Shown here: in pieces, positions 9,096-21,845 of the stretch | Layout: each line of letters starts with the position of its first letter | Numbering within the stretch: position 1 is the stretch's first letter | From: Herbaspirillum sp. AP02 | GTDB lineage: Bacteria > Pseudomonadota > Gammaproteobacteria > Burkholderiales > Burkholderiaceae_D | Assembly: GCF_015767275.1 (NCBI RefSeq) | Contig: NZ_JADWMY010000004.1 | Coordinates: forward strand, 124,001 to 188,000 | DNA length: 64,000 nt | Reading direction: 5' to 3' | Made by a program: the position numbers and the translations under genes | The notes under the pieces: generated by a model | The model's input: only the letters and a program-made list of their open reading frames with translations | Database searches by the model: none | Told to the model about the DNA's origin: nothing

Positions 9096-9126
9096 GCCGC
9101 AGCTGCTTTGGCTGATGCGGCCCTTT
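9096..9126 (+). terminator. Probable terminator after the NarL-type regulator
   Basis: GCCGCA (9096-9101) pairs with TGCGGC (9116-9121), with additional CAGC/GCTG pairing inside, followed by CCTTTTC. The uridine run is short, so termination may be partial. Confidence 0.5.
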
Positions 9127-9165
9127 TCTCCCCCTATTAAATGCATGCAGTGAAAAAACGCTGAC

Positions 9166-9240
9166 GTACAATTAGTTGTCATTTTGTACCTCCGAGTCAG
9201 GAGGCTGACAACGGGCTGTCGACAACCGGGGGAGCTGTCG
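9166..9240. repeat. Repeat-rich leader upstream of the diguanylate cyclase
   Basis: This leader holds an inverted repeat GTACAA (9166-9171)/TTGTAC (9184-9189) and, further on, two copies of GCTGTCGAC about 18 bp apart (starting near 9214 and 9232). These could be regulator sites for the gene at 9355. No gene is visible between 9127 and 9354. Confidence 0.35.
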
Positions 9241-9354
9241 ACGTCTGCCAGGTAGTGGTCGGCCGCAGTGCTCAAGCAATGCACGCGTGCGCCGATACCG
9301 TAAGGAACTCCCTGTCGCAAACCGACATACACACCAACAATATAGTCAGCCGGC

Positions 9355-10968
9355 ATGACCAAGAAACCGACCACGCTCACGCCTGTCGAGATCGCCCGAG
9401 AAGCTTTCCAGAGGCTCGGATCCAGGCGCATCGCGCCCACTCCCGACGCATACCGCGTCGCCTATGAGGAAATCCAGGGGGACGCCCCGGGCCTCACGCC
9501 AGAGGCCGTGCTGGGCGCCTTCGCCACCAAACTGTCGCGCCAGCCGGGCGAGAATGGCCTGCTCGGCACCCGCCTGGTACGCGCCCGCGACAGCGGCGAG
9601 TGGGCCGAATTCGAACGCCAATTGAACGAATTTGCCGATTCCAACTGGCAGAGCCGCCCCATCGTCCTGGCCACTCCGATGGTGCAGCATGGCGAACTGG
9701 TACCGATCGACCTGGAACGGGAGTTCATCCGCGACAGCAAGAAGGAGAAGATGCTGCGCGAAATGCTGGCACGGGTGCTGGTGTTCAACCTGCCCTCGCT
9801 GCTGTCGACCGCACCGGAGCTGGCCAATGAAGCACGTGACAGCGGCCAGAATCTGAAGACCGCGTTCTCCGAACAGGCGATGAATGACATCATCGGCCGC
9901 GTCAAGCAACTGAGTTTCCAGATCGAACTCAAGACCGACGACATGGCGCAACAGCAGGACCTGTTGATGCGCCTGTTCCAGTTGCTGCTGGAAAACATCA
10001 ACGGCCTGCTGGAACAGGGCTCCTGGCTGTCCAGCCAGATCGAGACCGTACAAAGCCTGATCGCCGGTCCGCTGAGCAGCACCTCCCTGGCCGACGCCAC
10101 CAAGAACCTCAAGGAAGTGATCTACAAGCAGGGTCTGCTGAAGAACACCCTGTCCGAGGAAAAGGTGGTGGTCAAGAACATGATGCTGACCTTCGTCGAC
10201 CGGCTCTCGGCCATGGTCTCCACGACCGACAACTACCAGCGCACCATTCGTGGCTTCTCGCAGCAGATCAGCCAGTCGGGCAACATCGCCGACCTCAACA
10301 GCGTGCTCAGCGAGATCATGAGCGAGACCCAGAAGGCGCAGGAAGAAGCGACCCGTTCGCGCGACGCCATGGAAGATGCGCGCCAGGAAGTGGAAAAAGC
10401 CGAAGAGCGCATCACCACCCTGGAACAGCAGCTGCAACAGATGGGAGAACTGGTCCGCGAGGACCAGTTGACCGGCAGCCTGAACCGGCGCGGCATGGAT
10501 GAATCGCTGGACCGCGAGATCGCCAACGCACTGCGGCGCGAGACGCCGCTCTGCGTGGCCCTGCTCGACCTGGACGATTTCAAGCGCATCAACGATACCC
10601 ACGGCCATGCCACCGGTGACGAGGTATTGGTACATATGGTGCAGGTGATCCGCGAAACGCTGCGCAAGCTGGACGTGATCGCCCGCTTCGGCGGTGAGGA
10701 GTTCCTGGTGCTGATGCCCGAGACCAGCCCCCAGGACGCGGTACAGATCATCACGCGGGTGCAGAGGGAACTGACCAAACGTATCTTCATGCATGAGAGC
10801 CAGCGTCTGCTGATTACCTTCAGCGCTGGTGTGGCCGTCTATCAGCCGGAAGAAAGCCAGGCCGAGCTGCTCAAGCGCGCCGACGTCGCCCTGTACAAGG
10901 CCAAGAACGCAGGCAAGAACCGCATCGTCTTTGCCGACCCGCCTTCGGGTGCCGCTCCGTCGGCCTGA
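9355..10968 (+). CDS. Cytoplasmic diguanylate cyclase (GGDEF)
   Basis: Makes cyclic di-GMP from two GTP. 537 residues with no membrane segment. Residues 1-380 are mostly helical, with a coiled-coil-like stretch just before the catalytic domain (EEATRSRDAMEDARQEVEKA region). The GGDEF domain occupies about residues 365-527 with the active-site signature GGEEF at 446-450. An allosteric I-site RKLD sits five residues upstream (437-440), so product inhibition is expected. The long N-terminal region has no motif I recognise. The gene is monocistronic between a regulator and the convergent pnuC. Confidence 0.9.
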   Translation: MTKKPTTLTPVEIAREAFQRLGSRRIAPTPDAYRVAYEEIQGDAPGLTPEAVLGAFATKLSRQPGENGLLGTRLVRARDSGEWAEFERQLNEFADSNWQSRPIVLATPMVQHGELVPIDLEREFIRDSKKEKMLREMLARVLVFNLPSLLSTAPELANEARDSGQNLKTAFSEQAMNDIIGRVKQLSFQIELKTDDMAQQQDLLMRLFQLLLENINGLLEQGSWLSSQIETVQSLIAGPLSSTSLADATKNLKEVIYKQGLLKNTLSEEKVVVKNMMLTFVDRLSAMVSTTDNYQRTIRGFSQQISQSGNIADLNSVLSEIMSETQKAQEEATRSRDAMEDARQEVEKAEERITTLEQQLQQMGELVREDQLTGSLNRRGMDESLDREIANALRRETPLCVALLDLDDFKRINDTHGHATGDEVLVHMVQVIRETLRKLDVIARFGGEEFLVLMPETSPQDAVQIITRVQRELTKRIFMHESQRLLITFSAGVAVYQPEESQAELLKRADVALYKAKNAGKNRIVFADPPSGAAPSA

Positions 10969-11010
10969 GCGGACTGCAGCCGGCCGCATGGCGCCGTACG
11001 GGGCGCAAGC

Positions 11011-11616
11011 TCAATGCCGAAGGCCGGCCCCAGCGTGCTTCCAGCGGCGCCAGCCGGCGGCGGCCATCACCACGAACAGCGCGTAGAGCATGGCCGTCAA
11101 GCTCAGGTGCTTGTACAGGTACAGGCCGACATAGAGCAGGTCCACCGCGATCCACACCAGCCAGTTCTCCAGCTTCTTGCGCGACAGCAGGAATTGGCCG
11201 ACCAGGCTGCCCGCCGTCAGGAAGCCATCCATATGCGGCACGTCGGTGTCGGTATAGCGCTGCAGGAACCAGGACAGCAGCCACCAGCCGGCCAGCCAGA
11301 CAGCGGCCATCATGACCCAGCCCGACGGCGCCAGCCTGGACACCTGCAACGGCCGGTGCTGGTCACCGCCACGCAGCCATTGATACCAGCCCCACACCGA
11401 CACGGCCACGAACACGAACTGCAGGCCGGCATCGCCATACAGGCGGGCGTCCGCGAACACGGCGGCGTACAGCAGCGACGAAAGAATGGAAAACAGCCAG
11501 GCCCAGTGGTTCTGGCCGATGTTGAGCCAGACCGTCAGCACGGCCAGGGCGAAGGACACCAGCTCCAGCGGCGTGGTGGTGAGGCCGAACCAGGTCAGCG
11601 GCGTATCAGGACTCAT
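11011..11616 (-). CDS. pnuC: PnuC-family nicotinamide riboside transporter
   Basis: Inner-membrane protein of 201 residues with about seven hydrophobic segments and the PnuC-typical WLNIGQNHWAWLFSILSS segment and aromatic WGWYQW motif. PnuC proteins take up nicotinamide riboside by facilitated diffusion coupled to phosphorylation by a kinase. The C-terminal ENWLVWIAVDLLYVGLYLYK segment is also typical. It starts 35 bp after ftsB ends on the same strand and may be co-transcribed. Related family members carry thiamine or other vitamins, so substrate choice is family-level. Confidence 0.88.
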   Translation of the reverse strand: MSPDTPLTWFGLTTTPLELVSFALAVLTVWLNIGQNHWAWLFSILSSLLYAAVFADARLYGDAGLQFVFVAVSVWGWYQWLRGGDQHRPLQVSRLAPSGWVMMAAVWLAGWWLLSWFLQRYTDTDVPHMDGFLTAGSLVGQFLLSRKKLENWLVWIAVDLLYVGLYLYKHLSLTAMLYALFVVMAAAGWRRWKHAGAGLRH

Positions 11617-11651
11617 GCGGCAGGAAGCGGGCTCAGGGCCGTGTCACGCCA

Positions 11652-12044
11652 TCAGCGCGTGACGACGCGACCGCTGGACGCTGGTGCAGTCACGGGGACG
11701 GAAACGCTGTTGGGTTGCCCGGAACCAGGCATGTAGGGATTCGGATTGACGGCGTTGGCAGGCTTGCCGGAACTGCCATCAAGCAGCTGGACGAAGATTT
11801 CGTTCTGCTTGATCATGCCCAGCTCGAAACGTGCACGCTCTTCGACGGCGCCCTTGGATTGCTTCAGGTCATCCACTTCGGAGGCAAGTTTGGCGTTGCG
11901 CTCCTTGAGTTCATCGTTTTTCTTGTGCGCCAGCTGGACCTGACGATCGAGCTCCCAGACCTTGAACCAGCCACCCTTGCCCAGCCAGAGCGGGTACTGG
12001 ATCAACACCAGCAGGAAGGACAGGCAGAGGATGATCAGGCGCAT
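11652..12044 (-). CDS. ftsB: Cell division protein FtsB
   Basis: Bitopic divisome protein of 130 residues: a short cytoplasmic end, one membrane segment (about 3-20), then a periplasmic leucine-zipper coiled coil (about 30-75, [19 protein letters not shown]). It ends with the conserved [20 protein letters not shown] motif that contacts FtsL and FtsQ. After this comes a low-complexity Pro/Ser/Val tail. Its place 53 bp after eno is the usual one in proteobacteria and supports the call. Confidence 0.92.
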   Translation of the reverse strand: MRLIILCLSFLLVLIQYPLWLGKGGWFKVWELDRQVQLAHKKNDELKERNAKLASEVDDLKQSKGAVEERARFELGMIKQNEIFVQLLDGSSGKPANAVNPNPYMPGSGQPNSVSVPVTAPASSGRVVTR

Positions 12045-12097
12045 AGCCGGGAGCTCTCTTTGCGGCGCCTGCCTTCAGGGTGGGCGCCGCAAATGTG

Positions 12098-13381
<1,284 letters not shown>

Positions 13382-13448
13382 TCAGATCTCCATCAAGGTT
13401 TTAAAAATTGTTGGCGGGTGCAGGCCCGGTGGCCGGGGCGCCCATGTT

Positions 13449-13476
13449 GAAACGGCCGCCCGACGGCAGCCGTTTC
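13449..13476 (-). terminator. Hairpin between pyrG and eno
   Basis: GAAACGGC (13449-13456) pairs with GCCGTTTC (13469-13476) around a 12 nt loop in the 113 bp gap. There is no T-run after it on the minus strand. It may act as an attenuator, a processing site or a weak terminator between the two genes. Confidence 0.4.
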
Positions 13477-13494
13477 ACGCACACGATCAGGTCA

Positions 13495-15191
<1,697 letters not shown>

Positions 15192-15347
15192 CCCCAAAAT
15201 GCGCTCGTTTTTTAAGACAGGCTGCGATAAGTATCGCCGATGTCGCGCCTTCGCCAAACTTGCAGCAGGAAAACATGCTTCCCGGAGCAGGCCGCTTATC
15301 GGCTTCAGCAAGGGTGCAGCTTCTTGACTCTAGATGTGCAGTTTGGT

Positions 15348-16157
15348 TCAGCCCGGCCCGCCCTGCAACAGCTCGCCTATCATCGCGTGCGTCGCCTGGG
15401 CCGCCGGTACGGGCGACTCCATCGGAAACAGGTGGCCGCCAGGAATCTGGCGGAAATGCGGCCCCACCAGACGGCGCGTGGCGTCCAGCCCGGCCAGCCG
15501 GCATTCCACCGAATCAACGCCGCCGACGAAACCGATCGGCACCGGATAAGGCTGGCGCAGCAACCGACCCAGGTGATGCGGGATGGTGCGGTAGACCGCC
15601 GTCTCGGTCTCGCGCGAGAAACGCAGGCGCACTCCCCCGCCGGCCTGTGGCTCCAGGCCATGTTCCACATAGTCGCGCAGCACCTGCTGCGGCCAGGCGG
15701 CGAACAGCGACTTGGCGGCATAGTGCTGGTAGGCGGCCTCGATATCCGGCCAGTGCTCGCGTCGCCGCGCCGACGCCACCGAAGGCGAATGGCGGCTCTC
15801 ATACTTGAACAGCTTGGACAGCCGCAGCACCTGCGCCCGCCAGCCCGCCACGACGGGCGAATCCAGCAGCACCACGCAACGCACCAGTTGCGGGCGCTTG
15901 CGTGCCGCCATCAGCGACAAAATGCCACCCATGGAATGACCGACCAGGATCACCGGCTCACGGTAGCTGCGCTCCAGCTCCTCGCGCAACTCTCGCGCCA
16001 GCGTGCGCCAGCCGTCATCGACCGGAAAGCGCGGATCATGGGCGTGGATAGCCAGGGCGCGCACATCGTAATGGGCGCGCAACTGGTCGAAGAACATGCC
16101 GTAGGTACCCGCCGGGTAGCTGTTGGCATGGGCGAAATGCAGGATGGGAAGACGCAT
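15348..16157 (-). CDS. Alpha/beta-hydrolase
   Basis: Probable cytosolic hydrolase of 269 residues. The nucleophile elbow GHSMGG is near residue 92 and an HFAHANSYPAGTY segment forms the oxyanion region. A late Asp and a C-terminal His in PGGHLFPME complete a plausible triad. Start at 16157 (MRLPIL) is chosen because it leads directly into the first strand; an ATG 33 bp upstream adds only unstructured residues. Substrate is unknown; esterases and lipase-like enzymes share this fold. It is followed at 100 bp spacing by comEC upstream in the same direction. Confidence 0.8.
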   Translation of the reverse strand: MRLPILHFAHANSYPAGTYGMFFDQLRAHYDVRALAIHAHDPRFPVDDGWRTLARELREELERSYREPVILVGHSMGGILSLMAARKRPQLVRCVVLLDSPVVAGWRAQVLRLSKLFKYESRHSPSVASARRREHWPDIEAAYQHYAAKSLFAAWPQQVLRDYVEHGLEPQAGGGVRLRFSRETETAVYRTIPHHLGRLLRQPYPVPIGFVGGVDSVECRLAGLDATRRLVGPHFRQIPGGHLFPMESPVPAAQATHAMIGELLQGGPG

Positions 16158-16256
16158 GGAGACCGGGATGCAAGGCAATGGCGGCAGCATAGCAAAACGG
16201 CCAGGGCCGCGAGCGTGCTATTTTCCCGCATCGCGAAATGCGCACCCGGGCCCGGC

Positions 16257-18746
16257 CTAGCGGCCGTACCAGTAGCGCGCGTGCTGCTTGCGATATTGCT
16301 CCACTTGCAACTGGTCGCCCAGGGTCATGGTCAACGCGCCGGATTCGTCGGTCCGCAGGCGGCGTATGCCCAGTCGGCCGTAACGTTCGTAGACATCCGC
16401 CCTGGGATGGTTGAAGCGGTTGCGATACCCGACCTGGAACACTGCCAGCTCCGGCCGTACGGCCCGCAGGAAGGGCTCGGTGGACGAGGTCCCGCTGCCA
16501 TGATGCGGCGCCAGCAGCACCGTCGACGGCAGGCGCTCGGCCATGCGACCGTTGAGCAGTTCGTCTTCCTGCGCCGCCTCGATATCCCCTGCCAGCAATA
16601 CCGACTGCCGGCCGATCTGCACCTTCAGCACGCAACTGCGGGCGTTCGGACGCCATTTGTCGCTCTCATAGCTGGCCGGCGTCGGATGCAGCATGGTGAA
16701 GCCGATGCCGTCCCAGTTCCAGGACTGACCGGCCTCGCAACGCGTGGCCAGCGGCGCTACGCGCAGGATGGGGCTGTCCACGGCCAGCGACGAATAGACA
16801 CTGTCCACGGCCATGTTCTTGAACAGCGAGACGGCACCGCCCGAGTGATCATTGTCGTTATGCGAGATCACCACCCGGTCCAGGTGATCGATGCCACGCG
16901 CACGCAGATACGGCAGGATCACCCGGGTGGCACCGTCCGATTCGGCGGTGTAATACGGACCGGTGTCATACAGCAGGCGATGGCCCGGGGTTTCCACCAG
17001 CACCGCCATGCCCTGCCCGATATCGAAGGCGGTCACCCGCATGGTGCCTTCGGCCGGTGCCACGGGGGCATTGAGCAGCAGCGGCAGCCAGCCGAACAGA
17101 CCCAGCCAGCGCACCGGCCAGCCACGCGGCGCCAGCACCAGCAAGGTACCGCCCAGGGCCAGGGCGAACATCCAGCCATTGGGCAAGGGCGTCTGCCAGA
17201 CCGCCCAGGGCATGGCACTGAGCGCCTGCAGGACATCGGCCAGCCAGGCCAGCAACAGGTGCGGCACCTGCAGTACGAATTGCGCCAGCACGGTCGGCAG
17301 CACACTGCCGATCAGCGCCAGCGGCGTGATCACCAGCGACACCAGCGGAATGGCGATGGCATTGGCAATGGGGCTGACCAGCGAATACTGCCCGAACAGC
17401 AGCATCGTCAGCGGCACCAGGCCCAGCGTCACCACGTATTGCGCATGGCTGGCTTCCTTGATCCGCTGCAGCAGTGCCGCACCCCAGTGCTTGTTGGCCG
17501 CTGCGGCAGCCATGGCCTGCGGCGGCTGCATGCGCCCCACCGTGCCATACAGCAGCAGGGCCACCGCCCCGAACGACAACCAGAACCCCGGCCACATCAG
17601 CGACCACGGGTCCAGCAGCACTACCAGCGCCAGCGCCAGGCACAGCACAACCGAGACCCGCACGATGCGCCCGCGCCAGAAGGCGATGCCGACCACCACC
17701 AGCATGTAGAGCGTACGCTGGGCCGGCACGCCGAAACCGGCCAGCAGCACATACAGCAAGGCCACCAGCATGCCCACGATCACCGCCGCCTTCTGGGCCG
17801 GCAGGCGCAGCGGCAACTGCGCGCCGGTAAAGAAGGAGCGCCGCCACAGCCAGCTCGCCAGCCCGCCGCACAAGGCTGCCAGCATGGTGATGTGCAATCC
17901 GGAGATCGCCATCAGGTGGCCGATGCCGGTGCGGTTGAAGACATTCCAGTCAGACTGGCTGATGCCGCGCTGGTCGCCCATGACCAGCGCCGCGATCACG
18001 CCCGCATAGGGCGCATCCGGCAAGGCCTGGTAGACGCGGTCGCGCAGCCAGCCGCGTGCCGTATCGATCACATGCGAGGGCGTCCATACGAAGGTATCGA
18101 GACGGCGATTCGGCGCCGACGCCGGTGCCGAAGCGGCTGCCGGCCGTCCAACCACATAGCCGGCCGCCCGCACGTCATCCTGCAGCAGCCACAATTCATA
18201 GTCGAAGCCATCCGGGTTGGCGTTGCCATGCGGACGCTTGAGGCGCACCTGCAGGCGCCAGCGCTCGCCCGGCTGCAGGTCGGGCAACGCCAGGCGCGCC
18301 GGCGCCGCCTGCTCGCCATCCTCGGTGGGCGCCAGGTAGCGCTGGTTGCCGTACCAGCTCAAGGCCAACCGTGGCGGCACGGGTGGCTTGACCCCGCCCT
18401 GCAGCACCACCTGCTCGACATCGAAACGGAAGCGCAGGCCCTGCCCGGTCGGCGAAGGCAGATCGGCCACGGTGCCGATGACGGTGATGTCATGCCCTTC
18501 CCAGGCCGCCGGCAGCTCCTGGTCCAGGTAATAGAACGCGAACGAAGCCGCCCACAGGAAACCCAGCCAGGCCCCACAGGTCAGCAGCAAAGGCACGCGC
18601 AGGAAGGGTTGCCAGAACCGCCGGGCGGTAAAGGCCAGCAAGGCCGCCAGCACCAGCCCGATCGCATACCACTCGATACCGGGCAACTGCGACTGCAATT
18701 GCAGCAAACCCGCGCCCAGGGCGAAGCCGATGATCAGTGCGCGCAT
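16257..18746 (-). CDS. comEC: ComEC/Rec2-type DNA uptake channel
   Basis: Inner-membrane protein of 829 residues for passage of single-stranded DNA into the cytosol during natural transformation. Order: N-terminal membrane segments and an OB-like DUF4131 region (about 1-200), the multi-spanning Competence domain (about 210-520, with GDQRGIS and the HLMAISGLHI signature), and a C-terminal metallo-beta-lactamase domain with SHNDNDHSGGA and LAPHHGSGTSS that may degrade the non-transported strand. It overlaps the TatD-type gene stop codon by one base (TGATG), so translation is probably coupled. Confidence 0.95.
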   Translation of the reverse strand: MRALIIGFALGAGLLQLQSQLPGIEWYAIGLVLAALLAFTARRFWQPFLRVPLLLTCGAWLGFLWAASFAFYYLDQELPAAWEGHDITVIGTVADLPSPTGQGLRFRFDVEQVVLQGGVKPPVPPRLALSWYGNQRYLAPTEDGEQAAPARLALPDLQPGERWRLQVRLKRPHGNANPDGFDYELWLLQDDVRAAGYVVGRPAAASAPASAPNRRLDTFVWTPSHVIDTARGWLRDRVYQALPDAPYAGVIAALVMGDQRGISQSDWNVFNRTGIGHLMAISGLHITMLAALCGGLASWLWRRSFFTGAQLPLRLPAQKAAVIVGMLVALLYVLLAGFGVPAQRTLYMLVVVGIAFWRGRIVRVSVVLCLALALVVLLDPWSLMWPGFWLSFGAVALLLYGTVGRMQPPQAMAAAAANKHWGAALLQRIKEASHAQYVVTLGLVPLTMLLFGQYSLVSPIANAIAIPLVSLVITPLALIGSVLPTVLAQFVLQVPHLLLAWLADVLQALSAMPWAVWQTPLPNGWMFALALGGTLLVLAPRGWPVRWLGLFGWLPLLLNAPVAPAEGTMRVTAFDIGQGMAVLVETPGHRLLYDTGPYYTAESDGATRVILPYLRARGIDHLDRVVISHNDNDHSGGAVSLFKNMAVDSVYSSLAVDSPILRVAPLATRCEAGQSWNWDGIGFTMLHPTPASYESDKWRPNARSCVLKVQIGRQSVLLAGDIEAAQEDELLNGRMAERLPSTVLLAPHHGSGTSSTEPFLRAVRPELAVFQVGYRNRFNHPRADVYERYGRLGIRRLRTDESGALTMTLGDQLQVEQYRKQHARYWYGR

Positions 18747-19552
18747 CAGAGATCCAGCCCTGCGTGCGCCAGCCGTGGCAGTGCGGCCTGGGCATTGGCG
18801 GTGGTGGCGGCGGCGATCTCGTGCAGCGGCATCTGCCGCAGCTCGGCCAGGACCTCGCCGATACGCGGTATCTGGTCGGGGGTGTTGATGTCGGGATGGC
18901 GCCAGGCCGGCGAGATATCGGGTGCGTCGGTCTCCAGCACGATGGACGACAGCGGCAGTTCGGCCGCCAGCCGGCGGATCTGCAGCGAACGCGGGAAGGT
19001 CATGGCGCCGCCAAAGCCCAGGTGCAGCCCCAGTTCGACAAAGGTACGCGCCTGCTGGTCGCTGCCGTTGAAGGCGTGGGCGATACCGCCGGGAACGCGG
19101 ATGCGGCGCAGATGCTTGAGGATGATGTCCTGCGAGCGGCGCACATGCAGCAGCACCGGCAACGCGAACTCACGCGCCAGCTTCAGCTGTTCGGCGAAGA
19201 AGAACTCTTGCTTCTCCCGCAGCGGCGCTTCCTTCAGGACCGGCACGAAGAAATCCAGGCCGATCTCGCCGATGCCCACGAACAGCGGGTCCTCCAGCGC
19301 CCCGACAATGGCTGCGCGCAGCACCTGCAGGTCTGATTCCTGGGCCGTGGGCACATACAGCGGATGGATGCCCAGCGCATAGACGGCATTGCCGACTTCC
19401 CGCGCCAGACGCCCGACTTCGTCGAAATTGACGCGCGCGATGGCGGGGATGACGATGGCCCGTACCCCCGCCTGCGCGGCCTCGGCGGCCACGGCTGGGG
19501 AACGGGCGCCGAATTCTCCGGCGTCGAGATGACAGTGCGTATCAACCCACAT
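18746..19552 (-). CDS. TatD-family metal-dependent DNase/hydrolase
   Basis: Amidohydrolase-fold protein of 268 residues. It starts with the metal-binding DTHCHLDAGEF, then has GEIGLDF (metal-bridging Glu), HVRRS, HAFNGS and a final ETDAPD, which are the family ligands. TatD proteins have 3'-5' exonuclease activity in DNA repair. The start at 19552 (MWVDTHCHLD) matches the family; an upstream ATG would add 28 unrelated residues. Translational coupling to comEC suggests a joint role in DNA handling, which is an inference. Confidence 0.9.
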   Translation of the reverse strand: MWVDTHCHLDAGEFGARSPAVAAEAAQAGVRAIVIPAIARVNFDEVGRLAREVGNAVYALGIHPLYVPTAQESDLQVLRAAIVGALEDPLFVGIGEIGLDFFVPVLKEAPLREKQEFFFAEQLKLAREFALPVLLHVRRSQDIILKHLRRIRVPGGIAHAFNGSDQQARTFVELGLHLGFGGAMTFPRSLQIRRLAAELPLSSIVLETDAPDISPAWRHPDINTPDQIPRIGEVLAELRQMPLHEIAAATTANAQAALPRLAHAGLDL

Positions 19553-19870
19553 GTGCTGGCTGGCCTGGCGAAAAATCGGAAACGACACCCATTGGACATC
19601 ACTTCCGGATGACGACACACGCCACGGGGATCGCACCCTTGCCTGTCCGGCTTGCTTCCCCCGAAGCGCATTATTATTTTTACGGCAACTCCGGGAAGCC
19701 CGGAGCCAGAGACGGCAGTTTACCGTCTAAGCCGCCCTTGCAGACATTAACAATCGTAAAGAATGACCGGCTATTCTCTGGATGCAGGGCGAAAAAAAAG
19801 ACATAAAAAAGGACGCGACCACGCGCGTCCCCTTGCACCTCGATGGCCTGAGATGCTGGATCAGGGCCGA
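19553..19870. other. Intergenic region between argE and the tatD-type gene
   Basis: 318 bp without a convincing gene. It contains the argE terminator (19803-19830) and a second perfect hairpin CTCCGGG-AAG-CCCGGAG (19689-19705). AT-rich stretches around 19670-19685 may be the promoter of the tatD-comEC pair on the minus strand. Confidence 0.6.
19803..19830 (-). terminator. Rho-independent terminator of argE
   Basis: GGACGCG (19811-19817) pairs with CGCGTCC (19824-19830) around a 6 nt loop. On the minus strand this is followed by TTTTTTATGT, 40 bp after the argE stop. Confidence 0.85.
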
Positions 19871-21043
19871 TCAGGCCGGCTGCAGCGACTTGCCCAGCTT
19901 GCGCAGGAACTGCTCGCAGCGTTCCATCTGCGCCAGCGTCACAAACTCGTTGGGCTTGTGGGCATTGCCGATGTCGCCAGGACCGCAGACGATGGTGGGG
20001 ATGCCGATCTGCTGGAACAGCCCGGCTTCGGTGCCATAGGCCACCTTGCGGGTCTCGCGATCCCCTGTGAGGGCGCGCACCAGCTCGGTGATGGCCGCCT
20101 GCTCCACCGCTTCCAGCGCCGGGCTGCCGGCGAAATTGTCGATCTCGATGCGGGCCTCCGGGAATTCGCTGCGCATCTTCGGCAGCAGCACCTCGGCGAC
20201 ATACTTGTCGATCTGGGCCTGGATGTCGGCCACGCTCATGCCCGGCAGGTTGCGGAATTCATAGGTGAACTCGCATAGCTCGGGGATGGTGTTGACCGCA
20301 ATGCCGCCACGGATCTGGTTGGTGGTCATGGTGCTGAAAGGCACGTCGAAAAACTGGTCGTAGGGACCATTGGCCTTGTAGCCATCGGCGAAGTCGCGGA
20401 TGGCGCAGATCAGGCGCGCTGCGTGCTCGATGGCATTGCAGCCCTGCGGCGTGAGCGAAGAGTGGGCCGACTTGCCGTGCACCTTGCAGGCGAACACGTT
20501 GATGCCCTTGTGCGCCACCACCACGTTCATGCTGGTGGGTTCACCCACCACGCAGCCGTCCACCTTGATACCGCGCTTGACGATCTCTTCCAGCATCACC
20601 GGCGCGCCGATGCAGCCGATTTCCTCGTCATAGGAAAAGGCCAGGTGGATCGGCTTGGTACGCGGCATGGTCAGGAATTCCGGCACCAGCGCCAGCGAGG
20701 TGGCGATGAAACCCTTCATGTCGCAGGTGCCGCGACCGAACAGGCTGCCATCCTTCTCGGTGATCTTGAAGGGGTCGGTATCCCATTTCTGGCCGTCCAC
20801 CGGCACCACGTCGGTGTGACCGGAGAGCACGATACCGCCTTCGGTGCTGCCGGCATTGGGACCGGCCGTGGCCGGCAGGGTCGCGAACAGGTTGGCCTTG
20901 GTCTGCTCCTTGTTGTGGGCCAGCCAGGAGGAAATGCCCTGCTTTTCCAGGCTGTCACGCACGGTCGTGATCAGCTCCAGGTTGGAATTGCGGCTGGTGG
21001 TATCGAAGGCGACCAGGGTCTCTAGCCATTGGCGGGTGTTCAT
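19871..21043 (-). CDS. argE: Acetylornithine deacetylase
   Basis: M20-family zinc hydrolase of 390 residues that releases ornithine from N-acetylornithine in arginine synthesis. Metal and catalytic motifs are in place: SGHTDVVPVDG, GRGTCDMKGF, DEEIGCIGAP, and the late AYGTEAGLFQ. A GGAGT ribosome-binding site nine bases before the ATG at 21043 decides the start (MNTRQWLETL). Other M20 peptidases are alternatives, but length and motif context fit ArgE. An argC gene lies 22 kb away, so arginine genes are scattered here. Confidence 0.9.
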   Translation of the reverse strand: MNTRQWLETLVAFDTTSRNSNLELITTVRDSLEKQGISSWLAHNKEQTKANLFATLPATAGPNAGSTEGGIVLSGHTDVVPVDGQKWDTDPFKITEKDGSLFGRGTCDMKGFIATSLALVPEFLTMPRTKPIHLAFSYDEEIGCIGAPVMLEEIVKRGIKVDGCVVGEPTSMNVVVAHKGINVFACKVHGKSAHSSLTPQGCNAIEHAARLICAIRDFADGYKANGPYDQFFDVPFSTMTTNQIRGGIAVNTIPELCEFTYEFRNLPGMSVADIQAQIDKYVAEVLLPKMRSEFPEARIEIDNFAGSPALEAVEQAAITELVRALTGDRETRKVAYGTEAGLFQQIGIPTIVCGPGDIGNAHKPNEFVTLAQMERCEQFLRKLGKSLQPA

Positions 21044-21080
21044 GTTCACTGACTCCATGTTCCATCTGTTCAAAAGCACA

Positions 21081-21105
21081 CCGCCGTCTTTCATGGAGAC
21101 GGCGG
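21081..21105 (-). terminator. Probable terminator after lolD
   Basis: A 9 bp perfect stem CCGCCGTCT/AGACGGCGG (loop 7 nt) lies about 30 bp beyond the lolD stop and is followed on the minus strand by TGTGCTTTTG. It also lies just upstream of argE. Confidence 0.55.
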
Positions 21106-21134
21106 CGTAAAACTGCAAGCTTACCCGGATTGCG

Positions 21135-21845
21135 TCAGGCCTGCTGCGTCGCCGCACGCAGGCCCAGCTCCGACAGGCGCAGTACGCGCCCGCAACGACC
21201 GGCCAGTTCTCCATCGTGGGTGACGATGACGAAGGCCGTGCCCAGCGTACGCGAAAGCTCGATCATCAGCTCGAAGGTGCGATCCGCCGTGGCCCGGTCC
21301 AGGTTGCCGGTCGGCTCATCGGCCAGCACGCAGGCCGGTCGCGTCACCAGCGCACGCGCCAGCGCCACCCGCTGGCGCTCGCCACCGGAGAGCTCGCCCG
21401 GCACGTGGGTCACGCGCTGCGCCAGGCCGACCTTGTCCAGCATCTCGCGCGCCTGCTCCTGCGCCTGGGCGCGCTTGACCCGGCGGATCATCAGCGGCAT
21501 GGCCACGTTGTCCAGCGCCGAGAATTCCGGCAAGAGGTGGTGGAACTGGTAGACAAAGCCCAGCGACTGGTTGCGCAGCGCGCCGCGCTCGCGCTCGCCC
21601 AGGCTGGCAAAGTCCTTGCCCTGCAAGCTCACGGTACCGGCGCTGGGGGTATCCAGCCCGCCCAGCAGGTGCAGCAGGGTCGACTTGCCGGAGCCGGAAG
21701 CGCCGACGATGGCGACCTGCTCGCCGTGGTAGACATCGATATCCACATTGCCCAGCACCTTCACCGAATATTTTCCCTGGGTGAAGGTCTTGCCCAGGCC
21801 GCGTGCGCTCAGCACGGCCTGGCGGTTCAGGATGGAATCATTCAT
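21135..21845 (-). CDS. lolD: Lipoprotein-releasing ABC transporter ATPase LolD
   Basis: Powers extraction of outer-membrane lipoproteins from the inner membrane to LolA. 236 residues with Walker [13 protein letters not shown]-loop region, ABC signature [15 protein letters not shown], Walker [11 protein letters not shown] and the switch His in VIVTHD. It overlaps the permease gene by 8 bp, so the two are translated together. MacB-type ATPases are close relatives, but the neighbour is a LolC/E-type permease. Confidence 0.94.
   Translation of the reverse strand: MNDSILNRQAVLSARGLGKTFTQGKYSVKVLGNVDIDVYHGEQVAIVGASGSGKSTLLHLLGGLDTPSAGTVSLQGKDFASLGERERGALRNQSLGFVYQFHHLLPEFSALDNVAMPLMIRRVKRAQAQEQAREMLDKVGLAQRVTHVPGELSGGERQRVALARALVTRPACVLADEPTGNLDRATADRTFELMIELSRTLGTAFVIVTHDGELAGRCGRVLRLSELGLRAATQQA

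Noticed and set aside
15240..19382. 1380-residue plus-strand frame opposite hydrolase, comEC and tatD
   Set aside because: Mirror of three recognisable genes on the minus strand; composition Arg/His/Gln-rich with no domain.
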